From Candidatus Binatia bacterium (GTDB lineage Bacteria > Vulcanimicrobiota > Vulcanimicrobiia > Vulcanimicrobiales > Vulcanimicrobiaceae), in assembly GCA_035541935.1 (NCBI GenBank), contig DATKMJ010000069.1, forward strand, positions 1-64,000: DNA of 64,000 nucleotides, read 5' to 3'. The notes beneath the pieces are model-generated. The model did no database searches. It had not been told where the DNA came from and was given only the letters and a program-made list of their open reading frames with translations. The translations under genes and the position numbers were made by a program. Positions 43,411 to 54,151 of this stretch are shown here, in pieces (positions within the stretch are counted from its first letter, which is position 1; each line of letters opens with the position of its first letter).

Positions 43411-44264
43411 AGCGCGTCCTCCTCATCGGAGGGTCCGGTCAGCTAGGCACGGAGATAACGAAGCGGTGGCGAGATTGCGAGATCGTCGCGCCCCCGCACG
43501 CCGAGTTGGATCTCGCCGCGAGCGAACGCGTGCGCGAAGAGCTCGACCGCCTGCACCCGGACGTCGTCGTCAATGCCGCGGCCTTTCACGACGTCGACCG
43601 TTGCGAGGTCGAGCCCGAGCGGGCGTTCGCGATCAACGCGGTCGCGGTCGGCGAGGCGGCTCGGCTCGCGCGAGAGCGCGAGATCGTCTTCGTGACGATC
43701 AGCACCGATTATATTTTCGACGGCGCGGCGTCGCGCCCGTACGCCGAGAGCGACGCGCCCAACCCCCTCTCGGTCTATGGCGCGTCGAAGCTCGCCGGCG
43801 AGCGGCTCGTCGCCGGGCTCGATGCGCGCGCGTTCGTCGTTCGCACGTGCGGACTCTACGGCGATGCGAGAGAGAGCCGGCGTCCGCCGTTGATACGGCG
43901 CGTTCTCTCGCACCCGTCCGGCGCGCAGCCGCTACGCGTCGTCGCCGACGTCGTGGCGTCGCCGACGTTCGCCGGAGATTTGGCGGTCGCGTTGCGCCGC
44001 TTGATCGAGAGCGATGCCTACGGCCTCTACCACGCCGTCAATGCGGGCCCGGTCAGTTGGTACGACTTTGCCCGCGAGGCGATCGCGCGAGCCGGCGTCG
44101 CGGTCGCGGTCGAGCCGATCGAGGCCGCGGAGTGGAAAGCGACGGCGGTGCGCCCCCGGTTTTCGGCGCTGGCGAACGAAAAACTCGGCCGCTTGGGCAT
44201 AGAAATGCCCTCGTGGCGCGACGGAATCGCCGCGTTCCTGGGAAGTTCGCGCACCTTCAACTAA
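43407..44264 (+). CDS. rfbD: dTDP-4-dehydrorhamnose reductase
   Basis: This 285-aa SDR performs the last step to dTDP-L-rhamnose. It starts at GTG 43407 (MKRVLLIGGSGQLGTEITKRW, NADPH-binding GGxGxxG). Other marks are VVNAAAFHDVDRCEVEPERAF, STDYIFDG, the catalytic Y-x3-K in NPLSVYGASKLAGE, RTCGLYG, and VNAGPVSWYDFAREA near the end. Ala replaces Tyr in the usual NAAAYT motif (NAAAFH). It sits between the flippase and kamD. Confidence 0.92.
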   Translation: MKRVLLIGGSGQLGTEITKRWRDCEIVAPPHAELDLAASERVREELDRLHPDVVVNAAAFHDVDRCEVEPERAFAINAVAVGEAARLAREREIVFVTISTDYIFDGAASRPYAESDAPNPLSVYGASKLAGERLVAGLDARAFVVRTCGLYGDARESRRPPLIRRVLSHPSGAQPLRVVADVVASPTFAGDLAVALRRLIESDAYGLYHAVNAGPVSWYDFAREAIARAGVAVAVEPIEAAEWKATAVRPRFSALANEKLGRLGIEMPSWRDGIAAFLGSSRTFN

Positions 44265-44277
44265 GATAGACGGCGTT

Positions 44278-45827
44278 ATGGACCTGCGAATCGATCGGGA
44301 ATGCGTCGATCGGTGCCGAGCGCTGGCCGCCGCAATCGTGGCGCCGGTCGAGACGTTCATCGGCGCGCACTCGACCGTCGCGGTCGAACGCGCGGTGCTG
44401 CGGCTTTTGGGCGTGGACGGCATCACGCCCGAGGAGGTTCCGCTCCCCAACGCCGTGGTCGACGCGTTGGAACCGGCGGATCGCGATCGCGGCGTCGCGC
44501 TCGCGTTCGGCAAGGCCCTGGCCGAAACGGGCCTCGAGCCGAGCGTGCTCGCGGCCGAGATCGCCCGCGGAGCCCTCTCGCTCGCGCGCTTCCGCGACAC
44601 GCACGAATCCGCGGCGCGCGGAGCGCTGCGCCCGCACGTCGATCGAGCGCTCGCGCGGATCGCCGCGCAGCGCGGGGAGCGCGAGGCGCGGCTCGCCCGC
44701 CTTCCGCAACTGCCGCCGCCGCTGCTCTACGTCATCGTCGCGAGCGGCAACATCTACGAGGACCGCACCGCCGCCGTCGCGGCCGCAGAAGCCGGCGCGC
44801 AAGTCATCGCCGTGATCCGCTCGACCGGTCAGTCGCTGCTCGATTTCGTTCCCTACGGTCCGACGACCGAAGGCTTCGGCGGCACGTACGCCACGCAGGC
44901 AAACTTTGCGATCATGCGCGAGGCGCTCGACGAGGCGAGCGAACGGCTCGGGCGCTACGTCATGCTCACCAACTACGCGAGCGGCCTGTGCATGCCCGAG
45001 ATCGCGGCGATGGCGGCGATCGAGCGGCTCGACATGCTGCTCAACGACTCGATGTACGGCATCCTCTTCCGCGACATCAACATGAAGCGCACGTTCGTGG
45101 ATCAGCATTTCAGCCGCGCGATCAACGCGTACGCCGGTATCGTCATCAATACCGGCGAGGACAACTATCTGACGACCGCCGATGCGGTCGATCAGGCGCC
45201 GGCCGTCTTGGCGTCGCAGTTCATCAACGAAGAGTTCGCGCACCGCGCCGGACTGCCCGACCGTCAGATCGGGCTTGGGGATGCCTACGAGATCAACCCC
45301 GACCTCGAGGATAGCTTCCTCTTCCAAGTGGCGCAGGCGCAGCTCGCGCGCGAGATCTTCCCAGACGCCCCGCTGAAGTATATGCCGCCGACGAAACACA
45401 TGACCGGCGATGTCTTCAAAGGGCACCTGATCGACGCGATGTTCAACCTGACGTCCGTGCTTACCGGGCAGACGATCCATCTCTGCGGGATGCTTACCGA
45501 GGCGATTCATACGCCGTTCTTGGGCGATCGCGCCCTCGCCCTGGAGAACGCGCGCTACGTGATGGGCACCGCGCGCCATCTCGGCGACGAGATCGTCCTC
45601 CGCCCCGGCGGTACGATCGAGCGCCGGGCGCAGGCGGTCCTGGCGGGATGCGAAGAGCTGCTCGGGCGCGTTGCCGCGATGGGCCTGATGCGGGCGATCG
45701 AATCCGCCGTCTTTGCCGACGTCTCGCGCGCACCCGACGGCGGACGCGGGTTCGACGGCGTCTTCCCGCGCGCCGCCGATTACTATAATCCGTTCGAAGA
45801 GGCGCTTCGCCCGGCGGTCGCGCCGGC

Positions 45828-45831
<4 letters not shown>
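44278..45831 (+). CDS. kamD: D-lysine 5,6-aminomutase, alpha subunit
   Basis: This 517-aa subunit of the adenosylcobalamin- and PLP-dependent 5,6-aminomutase converts D-lysine to 2,5-diaminohexanoate, and beta-lysine to 3,5-diaminohexanoate in lysine fermentation. Near-invariant family stretches are visible: VIRSTGQSLLDFVPYGPTTE, EGFGGTYATQANFAIMREAL, LCMPEIAAMAAIERLDMLLN, YGILFRDINMKRTFVDQHFS, INTGEDNYLTTADAVDQA, PLKYMPPTKHMTGDVFKGH and MLTEAIHTPFLGDRALALEN. ATG 44278 lies 13 bp after rfbD. The stop overlaps kamE as ATGA. Finding it among deoxysugar genes is unexpected. Confidence 0.95.
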
Positions 45832-47560
<1,729 letters not shown>

Positions 47561-47570
47561 AGGAGCGGGG

Positions 47571-48503
47571 ATGCGCGCGCTGGTGACGGGCGCGAGCGGG
47601 TTCGTCGGCGGCTATCTTCTCGACGCGCTGCGGGCGGAGGGCGCGGAGGTTTTTGGCTGCTGCGGACCCGGCGATCGCGACGAACGATACCGCACGATCG
47701 ACCTGAGCGACGGCGCGACGCTGCGCGACGCGCTCGAGCGGTTCCGTCCGACGGTCGTCTTCCATCTCGCGGCGCAGACGTACGTCCCCGACGCCCTGCG
47801 CTCGCCGATCGAGACCTACGAAACGAACGTGTTGGGAACCGCGCGTTTGGCCGAGGCCGTTCGCGCCTACGGCGGCGACCCGCCGCCGCGGATCGTCTTC
47901 GCGAGTTCCGCCGAGGTCTACGGCGCGCGCGACGCCGGCGAGTACCCGCTGCGCGAGACGCTCGACGTTCGGCCCGCAAACCCGTACGGGGCGAGCAAAG
48001 CCGCGGCCGAAGCGATCCTTGCCGGCGAGGCGCGCAGCTTCGGCACCGACGTCGTCATCGCGCGAGCGTTCAATCACATCGGGCCGGGCCAGCGCGAGAG
48101 CTTCGTCGTCGCATCGTTCGCCGCGCAGCTCGCGCGCATCGCCGCGGGCGGGGCCCCGCTGCTGCTCGTCGGCAACCTCGACGCCGCTCGCGACTTTCTC
48201 GACGTGCGCGACGTCGCGGCGGCGTACGTGGCGCTCGCCCGTCACGGCGAGCGCGGCGAGATCTACAACGTCTGCAGCGGCAAGGCGGTCGCGATACGCG
48301 ACGTGCTGCGCGAGTTGATCGGGATCGCGCGCGTCCCCGTCGAGGTGCGCGAGGATCCGGACCGGATGCGTCCCTCGGAGATACCGCTCTCGGTCGGAAG
48401 TCCCGAGAAGCTGCGCGCGCGCACGGAGTGGAAACCGCGAATCGCCGTACCGCGGTCGCTCGCGGAAATTTACGAAGCGGCCGTCGAAAAGGAGCCGCGA
48501 TGA
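47571..48503 (+). CDS. rmd: NAD-dependent epimerase/dehydratase, probable GDP-4-keto-6-deoxymannose reductase
   Basis: The 310-aa extended SDR has GASGFVGGYLLDAL at residues 7-20, VFHLAAQTYVPDALRSP, the SSAEVYG motif, the catalytic YGASKAAAEAIL, ARAFNHIGPGQRESFV and RDFLDVRDVAAAYVAL. These fit the Rmd group that reduces the Gmd product to GDP-D-rhamnose. ATG 47571 is preceded by GAGGAG. Adjacent gmd strongly supports the pathway. A different 4-keto reductase or epimerase activity remains possible. Its stop overlaps the next gene as ATGA. Confidence 0.82.
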   Translation: MRALVTGASGFVGGYLLDALRAEGAEVFGCCGPGDRDERYRTIDLSDGATLRDALERFRPTVVFHLAAQTYVPDALRSPIETYETNVLGTARLAEAVRAYGGDPPPRIVFASSAEVYGARDAGEYPLRETLDVRPANPYGASKAAAEAILAGEARSFGTDVVIARAFNHIGPGQRESFVVASFAAQLARIAAGGAPLLLVGNLDAARDFLDVRDVAAAYVALARHGERGEIYNVCSGKAVAIRDVLRELIGIARVPVEVREDPDRMRPSEIPLSVGSPEKLRARTEWKPRIAVPRSLAEIYEAAVEKEPR

Positions 48504-49081
48504 CCTTCGAGGCCTTCGTCTTCAAGAACCGGGGGCTCTTGCTCGCGCTGCCGGCCGCCGCGCTCGCCGTCTTCGGCCTGCCGAACGCGCCGAGCATCGC
48601 CGTCGGCCTGCCGCTCGCCGTCGCGGGCGAGCTGCTGCGGTGCTGGGCGGTCGGCTACTCGGGCGTAACGACGCGCCACGACGCGGTCACGGCTCCGCAA
48701 CTCGTGACGGCCGGACCCTACGCGCACGTTCGCAATCCGCTCTACATCGGCAACTTCATCACGGCGCTCGGCTTCGCGATCGCCTTCACCGGGAGGAACG
48801 CGCCGACGGCCAGGTTCGCGCTCGTCGCCGGATCGCTCGCGTTCATGGCGGCCGTCTACGCGGTCATCGTGCCGCACGAAGAGGCGTTTCTCCGGTCGAA
48901 GTTCGGCGGTGAGTTCGATCGCTATTGCGAGCGCGTGCCGCGCATCGTTCCCCGGGCTGCGCCGCTGCCCGGCGCAAACGGCAGTTGGCACGCTGGGGTC
49001 GTGACGTCGGCGGAGAGCAAGACGTTCGCGCTCTTCGCCGCGATGCTGCTCGTGCTGGCGCTCAAGGCTCGGATTCAGTAG
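48500..49081 (+). CDS. isoprenylcysteine carboxyl methyltransferase-like membrane protein
   Basis: The 193-aa protein starts at ATG 48500 (AAGGAG box upstream; ATGA overlap). About five hydrophobic helices are present. The ICMT/PEMT core is visible: TAGPYAHVRNPLYIGNFITA (SAM-binding region with H-x-R-N-P), then PHEEAFLRSKFGGEFDRYCE and RVPRIVPR. Bacterial members methylate lipids or unknown substrates. It closes the deoxysugar run and precedes the CDF gene by 4 bp; the substrate may be a polyprenol or lipid. An open frame extending 24 codons upstream lies inside rmd. Confidence 0.78.
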   Translation: MTFEAFVFKNRGLLLALPAAALAVFGLPNAPSIAVGLPLAVAGELLRCWAVGYSGVTTRHDAVTAPQLVTAGPYAHVRNPLYIGNFITALGFAIAFTGRNAPTARFALVAGSLAFMAAVYAVIVPHEEAFLRSKFGGEFDRYCERVPRIVPRAAPLPGANGSWHAGVVTSAESKTFALFAAMLLVLALKARIQ

Positions 49082-49085
49082 CGCC

Positions 49086-49949
49086 GTGCCGGTGCGCGCG
49101 CGGCTGCTCCTCGCGCTGATCGCCAGCGCGCTCGTCGCGCTCGTCGAGTTCTGGGGCGGCGCCGCTTCGCATAGCTTGGCGCTGACGAGCGACGCGGTGC
49201 ACGTCTGCACCGACGTGCTCGCGCTCGCCCTCGCGCTGCTCGCAACGATCGGCGCCGCGCGGCCGGCCGATCCGCGCCGCACGTTCGGATACGGGCGCAT
49301 CGAGGTGCTCGGCGCGCTCGTCAACGGCTCGCTGCTGCTGGTGGCGACGATCGCGATCGCCTTCGAGGCGGCGCGACGCTTCGCGATGCCGGTGCAGCCG
49401 CAGGCTGCGCTGATGTCGTACGTGGCTGCTGCCGGCCTCGCGGTCAACGCCGGCGTCGGTTCGATGCTGCGCCGCGGGGGCGAGCGCGATCTCAACGTGC
49501 GCGCCGCGCTCTTTCACGTCTTCGGCGACGCGCTCGGCGGGGCGGCCGTCGTCCTGGGCGGGATCGCGATCGCGCTGACGCGCGCGGCGTGGATCGATCC
49601 GCTGCTCTCGCTCTTCGTCGCCGCGATCATCGTCGCCGGCGTCCTGCGCGTGCTGCGCGACGCCACCGAAGTGCTGCTCGAAAGCGTCCCCCGCGACCTC
49701 GATGCCCGGGAGCTCGAGGCGCACATCGAGCGGATTGCGGGCGTGACGGGAGTTCACGACATGCACGTGTGGTCGATCGGCAGCGGCTCGCGCGCGCTCT
49801 CCGCGCACGTCTCGCTCGACGATCGGCGCCTGAGCGAGGCCGAGAACGTTCTGCGCGAGATCGACGAATGCGCGCGCGCTCACTTCGGCGTCGCTCACGT
49901 GACGATTCAGTTCGAATGCGAGAGCTGTCCCGTGGTCGTGCGGCATTGA
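49086..49949 (+). CDS. cation diffusion facilitator (CzcD/ZitB-like metal exporter)
   Basis: The 287-aa protein starts at GTG 49086. Six TM helices carry the two metal-site motifs H-x3-D: SDAVHVCTDVLALAL in helix 2 and RAALFHVFGDALGGAA in helix 5. FGYGRIEVLGALVNGSLLL is the family signature before helix 3. The C-terminal cytosolic domain (ESVPRDLDARELEAHI; VTGVHDMHVWSIGSGSRAL) is the usual ferredoxin-like metal sensor. It probably exports Zn, Co or Fe with proton exchange. The stop overlaps the next gene as TTGA. Confidence 0.92.
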   Translation: MPVRARLLLALIASALVALVEFWGGAASHSLALTSDAVHVCTDVLALALALLATIGAARPADPRRTFGYGRIEVLGALVNGSLLLVATIAIAFEAARRFAMPVQPQAALMSYVAAAGLAVNAGVGSMLRRGGERDLNVRAALFHVFGDALGGAAVVLGGIAIALTRAAWIDPLLSLFVAAIIVAGVLRVLRDATEVLLESVPRDLDARELEAHIERIAGVTGVHDMHVWSIGSGSRALSAHVSLDDRRLSEAENVLREIDECARAHFGVAHVTIQFECESCPVVVRH

Positions 49950-51322
49950 ACGAGCGCGCGCTGACGCTCGTCGCGCTCCTGATCGCCGCAGGTTGCGGCG
50001 GCGGCTCGGCAGGCTCCGTCGTGCCGCCGCCGATTCACGGTACCCCCGGTCCGCCGCCGCACGCGACGCCGCCGCCGCGCGTCGTGCGCGAGCACATCAA
50101 ACACGTCGTCGTCGTCGTGCAGGAGAACCGCAGCTTCGACAATTTCTTCCACGGCTTTCCGGGCGCGCGCTACTCGACCTACGGCTACGAGCACGACGGA
50201 ACCAAGGTGACGCTGCACGCGGCGAGCCTCAAAGGGCCGGAGATCTTCCACGGTTGGCACGAAGCGATCGAGGATTGGGACGGCGGCAAGATGGATGGCT
50301 TCGACCTCAATCGCGTTGCCGGCAAACGAGCCCGGACCTACGTCTATCAGTACGTCGCGCGCCGCTACATCGAGCCGTATTGGAGCATGGCGCGGCAGTA
50401 CGTGCTCGCCGACGAAATGTTCCCGACGGAGCTCGGCGGAAGCTTCACCGCGCACCTCGACCTGATCGCGGGGACGACGAACCTCCAGAGCAATCTCGCG
50501 GAGGCGGACAATCCGTTGAACCAGCCGTGGGGCTGCGACGCGCCGGACGGAACGAAGACGTCGGTCGTCAACGCGCAGCGCGATGAGACGTGGGGCGGCG
50601 GCCCGTTTCCGTGCTTCGATCAGTTCGATACGATGGCCGATCTGCTCGACGCGGCGAACGTTTCGTGGGCGTACTACGCGCCGAAAGTCGACGGTCCGGA
50701 CGTCGGCGGAAAAGTCTGGTCCGAGTTCGACGCGATCGACGCCGTGCGGCACGGCCCCGACTGGCAGAACGACGTGATCTCGCCCGCGAGCACGTTCTTG
50801 CTCGACGCATCCGGCGGCAGGCTCCGCGACGTCTCGTGGGTGATCCCCGACGCGAACGACTCCGATCATCCCGGCGAGCCAAAAGACGCGGGACCGTCGT
50901 GGGTCTCGAACGTCGTGAATGCCGTCGGCGAGAGCCCCGCGTGGAAGACGACGGCGATCGTCGTTCTCTGGGACGATTGGGGCGGCTTCTACGACGGCGA
51001 GCCGCCGCCGCAACTCGATTTTCGCGGGCTCGGGATCCGCGTGCCGTGCATCATCATCTCTCCATACGCGCGCAAAGGCTACGTTTCGCACACGGAGTAC
51101 GAATTCGGCAGCATCCTCCAGTTTATCGAGGAGGCGTTCGGCCTGCGCTCTCTCTCGTCGCTCGGCTACGGCAGCGGTTACACCGACGAGCGCGCCTACA
51201 GCATCAGCGACGGCTTCGATTTCAAGCAGAAGGCGCGGCCGTTCAAACCGATTACGTCGCCGCTGTCGCGCGAGTACTTTTTGACGGAAAAGCCCTCGAC
51301 GCAACCGCCCGACCGGCAGTAG
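49946..51322 (+). CDS. phospholipase C/AcpA-type phosphoesterase lipoprotein
   Basis: The 458-aa protein starts at TTG 49946 (TTGA overlap). The lipoprotein signal MNERALTLVALLIAAGC precedes a Gly/Pro-rich linker. The catalytic domain begins with the family hallmark HVVVVVQENRSFDNFFHGFP (ENRSFD). It continues DEMFPTELGGSFTAHLDLIA, WVIPDANDSDHPGEP, VVLWDDWGGFYD and VPCIIISPYARKGYVSHTEY. This superfamily includes bacterial phospholipase C and acid phosphatase AcpA. A surface enzyme releasing phosphate or phosphocholine is plausible. A paralogue is at 62376-63749. Confidence 0.86.
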   Translation: MNERALTLVALLIAAGCGGGSAGSVVPPPIHGTPGPPPHATPPPRVVREHIKHVVVVVQENRSFDNFFHGFPGARYSTYGYEHDGTKVTLHAASLKGPEIFHGWHEAIEDWDGGKMDGFDLNRVAGKRARTYVYQYVARRYIEPYWSMARQYVLADEMFPTELGGSFTAHLDLIAGTTNLQSNLAEADNPLNQPWGCDAPDGTKTSVVNAQRDETWGGGPFPCFDQFDTMADLLDAANVSWAYYAPKVDGPDVGGKVWSEFDAIDAVRHGPDWQNDVISPASTFLLDASGGRLRDVSWVIPDANDSDHPGEPKDAGPSWVSNVVNAVGESPAWKTTAIVVLWDDWGGFYDGEPPPQLDFRGLGIRVPCIIISPYARKGYVSHTEYEFGSILQFIEEAFGLRSLSSLGYGSGYTDERAYSISDGFDFKQKARPFKPITSPLSREYFLTEKPSTQPPDRQ

Positions 51323-51363
51323 CGCAGGGCGGACGGCCCGGGGCGCAAAAGTGGACCGGCCTT

Positions 51364-52698
51364 ATGAACATCAGCTCTAAAACCGTCGTACTCGCGGCGG
51401 CGCGCACCCCGTTCGGAAAGCTCGGCGGAGCGCTCGCGCCGCTCTCGGCGACGACGCTCGGCGCCGTCGCCCTGACCGCCGCCATCGAACGCGCGAAGAT
51501 CGATCCGTCGGAGATCGAGCACGTCAGTTTCGGCGAGGTGCTGCAGGCCGGCGTCGGACAGAATCCGGCGCGGCAGGTGCTCTTCAAATCGGGGCTCGCC
51601 AAGACCGTTACGGCCGACACCGTGAACAAGGTCTGCGCCTCGGGCATGCTCGCGATCGTCAACGCGATGCGCTCGATTAACGCAGGGGCCAATACGGTCG
51701 TCGCGGCCGGCGGGATGGAGTCGATGTCGAACGCGCCCTATCTCTTGCGCGACGCGCGCTTCGGCTATCGTTTCGGCGACGGCGCGCTGATCGACGCGAT
51801 GATCTACGACGGCCTCTGGGATCAGTACTTTCCGATGACGATGGCAACGCAGGGAAGCAAGGTCGCCAACGAGCTCGGACTGACGCGCGAAGAGCAGGAT
51901 CGCTTTGCGTACGAGAGCCACCGCCGCGCCGGAGCGGCGCACGCGCAGGGCGATTTCGCCGACGAGATCGTTCCGGTGAGGGTGGCGAGCAAGGCGAAGG
52001 ATAGGGTCGTCGTCGAGCGGCTGCCGCGGCGCGGCAGCGTTCGCGTTCCCGCGTCGGTCGGCGCGGGCAGCGACGTCTGGGAGCACGAGCCGTCGAGCGA
52101 GTTCACGCTCGAATACGAGAAGTACGGGCCCTTCATCACGGGCGACCATCCGCACGCCGTCGCCGATCGCGACGAAGCGGTCCGCGCCGACGCGAGCATC
52201 GAAGCGATGGCGAAGCTGCGCCCGCTCGAGCGCGACGGGACGGTCACCGCGGGCAACGCGCCCGGCGTCAACGACGGCGCCGCGGCGATGATCCTCGCCG
52301 ACGCCGAGTATGCGGCGCACCACAACTACGAACCGCTCGCGACGATCGTCGAGCACGCGACGGTCGCGTGGGACTCTCCGTACATCAGCCTGACGCCGGC
52401 GATGGCGGCGCGCAAGCTGCTCGACCGCGCGGGCCTCTCGGTGCGCGATATCGCCGTGTGGGAGATCAACGAGGCGTTTTCGGCGGTCGCGATCACCTCG
52501 GCGCGGCGCCTCGGACTCGACGAGGCCGAGGTCAACAAGTTCGGCGGCGCCGTCGCGATGGGGCATCCAATCGGCGCATCGGGAACGCGGATCGTCGGCA
52601 CCCTCATCAACCAGCTGCGCAAGCGCGGCGGCGGATTCGGGATCGCCGCGATCTGCTCGGGCGGCGGCCAAGGCGACGCGTTGCTCGTAGCGGTCTGA
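51364..52698 (+). CDS. thiolase (acetyl-CoA C-acyltransferase)
   Basis: The 444-aa protein starts at ATG 51364. It has catalytic Cys91 in NKVCASGMLAIVNAM, MESMSNAPYLL, the active-site His in GGAVAMGHPIGASGTRIVG and the second Cys in CSGGGQGDALL. Biosynthetic thiolases are about 393 aa. The extra length lies at about residues 215-275, between DEIVPVRVASKAKDR and the KLRPLERDGTVTAGN motif. It condenses or cleaves acyl-CoAs in beta-oxidation, butyrate or PHB metabolism. An acyl-CoA dehydrogenase follows after 13 bp, supporting an acyl-CoA pathway. Confidence 0.92.
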   Translation: MNISSKTVVLAAARTPFGKLGGALAPLSATTLGAVALTAAIERAKIDPSEIEHVSFGEVLQAGVGQNPARQVLFKSGLAKTVTADTVNKVCASGMLAIVNAMRSINAGANTVVAAGGMESMSNAPYLLRDARFGYRFGDGALIDAMIYDGLWDQYFPMTMATQGSKVANELGLTREEQDRFAYESHRRAGAAHAQGDFADEIVPVRVASKAKDRVVVERLPRRGSVRVPASVGAGSDVWEHEPSSEFTLEYEKYGPFITGDHPHAVADRDEAVRADASIEAMAKLRPLERDGTVTAGNAPGVNDGAAAMILADAEYAAHHNYEPLATIVEHATVAWDSPYISLTPAMAARKLLDRAGLSVRDIAVWEINEAFSAVAITSARRLGLDEAEVNKFGGAVAMGHPIGASGTRIVGTLINQLRKRGGGFGIAAICSGGGQGDALLVAV

Positions 52699-52711
52699 TC
52701 GCGGCAAACCG

Positions 52712-53857
52712 TTGTCGCAGTTCGAGCTAACCGGCGAGCAACGAGCGATCGGCGCGCTCGCGGCCGAGATCGCGCAGCGCGAGATCGCGCCGCACATCGC
52801 GGAGTGGGATCGCGGCCACGTCTTTCCGCGCGAACTCTACGGCAAACTCACGGCCGCCGGCCTCATGGGGATTTTGGTGGCGGAAGAGTACGGCGGAGCG
52901 GGCGCGGACTACCTTTCATACGCGCTTGCGATCGAGGAGCTCGCGCGGGTCGACGCCGGCACGGCGGTGACGCTCTCCGTTCACTCGATGATCTGCTCGG
53001 CGATCGGCAAGCTCGGCAGCGCGGCGCAGAAAGAACGATGGCTCCACGAGCTGGCGGCCGGCGACGTCATCGCGGGATTCGCGCTCACCGAGCCGGAGGC
53101 GGGTTCCGACGCCGCGGCGCTGCGCGCCACCGCAAAAACAACGGGTGCGGGCTACGTGCTCGACGGCAGAAAGCAGTGGTGCACCAACGGGAGCTACGCC
53201 GGCGTGATCATGGGAATGTTCCGCACGGGCGGTGCCGGCTCGCGCGGCGTCAGCGCCTTTCTCATCGACCCCAAGAGTCCGGGAGTGACCGTGGAGCGCG
53301 TCACCGAGAAGCTCGGCATCCACACGAGCAACACGTGCGACGTGGCCTTCGACGGGGTCGAGGTGGGCTCGGATGCGCTGCTCGGCGAGGAGGGCGCCGG
53401 TTTCGGCAACGCGATGACCGCGTTGACGGCCGGTCGCATCGGAATCGCGGCGCAGGCGATCGGCATTCTCGCCGCCTCTCTCGACGAATCGGTGAAGTTC
53501 GCGACCGAGCGCATCGCGTTCGGAAAGCCGATCGGTGCGTTCGAGGGCGTCTCGTTCAAGATCGCGCAGATGGCGACCGATCTCGACGCGGCGAGACTCC
53601 TCACCTACCGCGCGGCCGCGCTCGCCGACGCCGGCCGGCCATTCGCGCTCGAGGCGAGCAAAGCCAAGCTCTTTGCTTCGACCGCGGCGCGCAAACACGC
53701 TGCCGAGGCGCTGCAGATCCACGGCGGATACGGCTACACGACCGAGTTTCCGGTCGAGCGTCACTACCGCGACGCGAAGATCACCGAGATTTACGAAGGC
53801 ACGTCGGAGATCCAGCAGATTATCATTGGCCGCTCGCTTCTCGGCCGCCTCGACTAG
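52712..53857 (+). CDS. acyl-CoA dehydrogenase (short-chain/butyryl-CoA type)
   Basis: The 381-aa flavoprotein starts at TTG 52712 (MSQFELTGEQRAIGALAAEI). Domains run in order: N-terminal helices, the FAD-binding middle domain (GFALTEPEAGSDAAALRATA; QWCTNGSYAGVIMGMF), and the C-terminal helices. The latter carry GRIGIAAQAIGILAAS, QIHGGYGYTTEFPVERHYRD and the catalytic Glu in ITEIYEGTSEIQQIIIGRSL. It probably oxidises or reduces C4-type acyl-CoAs. It is cotranscribed with the thiolase. It could serve the crotonyl-CoA end of lysine breakdown, but that is inference. Confidence 0.93.
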   Translation: MSQFELTGEQRAIGALAAEIAQREIAPHIAEWDRGHVFPRELYGKLTAAGLMGILVAEEYGGAGADYLSYALAIEELARVDAGTAVTLSVHSMICSAIGKLGSAAQKERWLHELAAGDVIAGFALTEPEAGSDAAALRATAKTTGAGYVLDGRKQWCTNGSYAGVIMGMFRTGGAGSRGVSAFLIDPKSPGVTVERVTEKLGIHTSNTCDVAFDGVEVGSDALLGEEGAGFGNAMTALTAGRIGIAAQAIGILAASLDESVKFATERIAFGKPIGAFEGVSFKIAQMATDLDAARLLTYRAAALADAGRPFALEASKAKLFASTAARKHAAEALQIHGGYGYTTEFPVERHYRDAKITEIYEGTSEIQQIIIGRSLLGRLD

Positions 53858-53862
53858 GAAGC

Positions 53863-53907
53863 CTGATTTACCCGGACTCATCGTCGCCGAGATTCGGGCT
53901 AAATCAG
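53863..53907 (+). terminator. possible hairpin after acyl-CoA dehydrogenase
   Basis: CTGATTTACCCG (53863-53874) pairs with CGGGCTAAATCAG (53895-53907) with one bulged base and a 20-nt loop. It starts 5 bp after the acyl-CoA dehydrogenase stop. No U tract follows on the plus strand, so terminator function is uncertain. Confidence 0.4.
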
Positions 53908-53916
53908 ACCGTCCCT

Positions 53917-53953
53917 AAAAAATTGACGAGAGGCATCCATGGGATGCCTCTCG
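53917..53953 (-). terminator. strong intrinsic terminator on the minus strand with no complete gene upstream
   Basis: CGAGAGGCATCC (53927-53938) and GGATGCCTCTCG (53942-53953) form a perfect 12-bp stem with a 3-nt loop. Six A residues at 53917-53922 become a U6 tract on the minus strand. Reading minus, the transcript would come from 53954-54150, which has no complete gene. It may end an unannotated small RNA, a gene remnant, or antisense transcription of sucC. Confidence 0.75.
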
Positions 53954-54027
53954 CGATGTCAACGAGGAGCCGACAACTCACTCCCACTCTATCACATCGA
54001 TTGCGCGCGGCACAACGCCGACGCGAC

Positions 54028-54052
54028 TGGAGCGGACGGGAATCCAACCCGT
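54028..54052 (-). other. tRNA/tmRNA 3'-end-like sequence (T-arm plus acceptor), degenerate
   Basis: On the minus strand ACGGG-TTGGATT-CCCGT forms a T-arm with a 7-nt loop, followed by the 7-nt acceptor strand CCGCTCC and discriminator A. The loop has G where nearly all tRNAs have C56 (TTCGATT). No matching 5' acceptor strand (GGAGCGG) occurs within 100 nt upstream. It therefore looks like the 3' remnant of a tRNA or tmRNA, such as an old attachment site, not a working gene. The rest of the 294-bp gap (53858-54151) shows no gene. Confidence 0.35.
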
Positions 54053-54151
54053 AGCGCAGCATCGAACCGCCCCAGCGGATTGCCTTTTCACGAGGTGCGA
54101 CAGAGATAGCAAGGGGCGCCGCCCGATGATGCGCGAACCTGTCGGCCCGCT

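Noticed and set aside
54028-54130. Complete tRNA gene on the minus strand
   Set aside because: The T-arm and acceptor 3' strand are present, but no matching 5' acceptor, D-arm or anticodon stem can be drawn, and the T-loop lacks C56.
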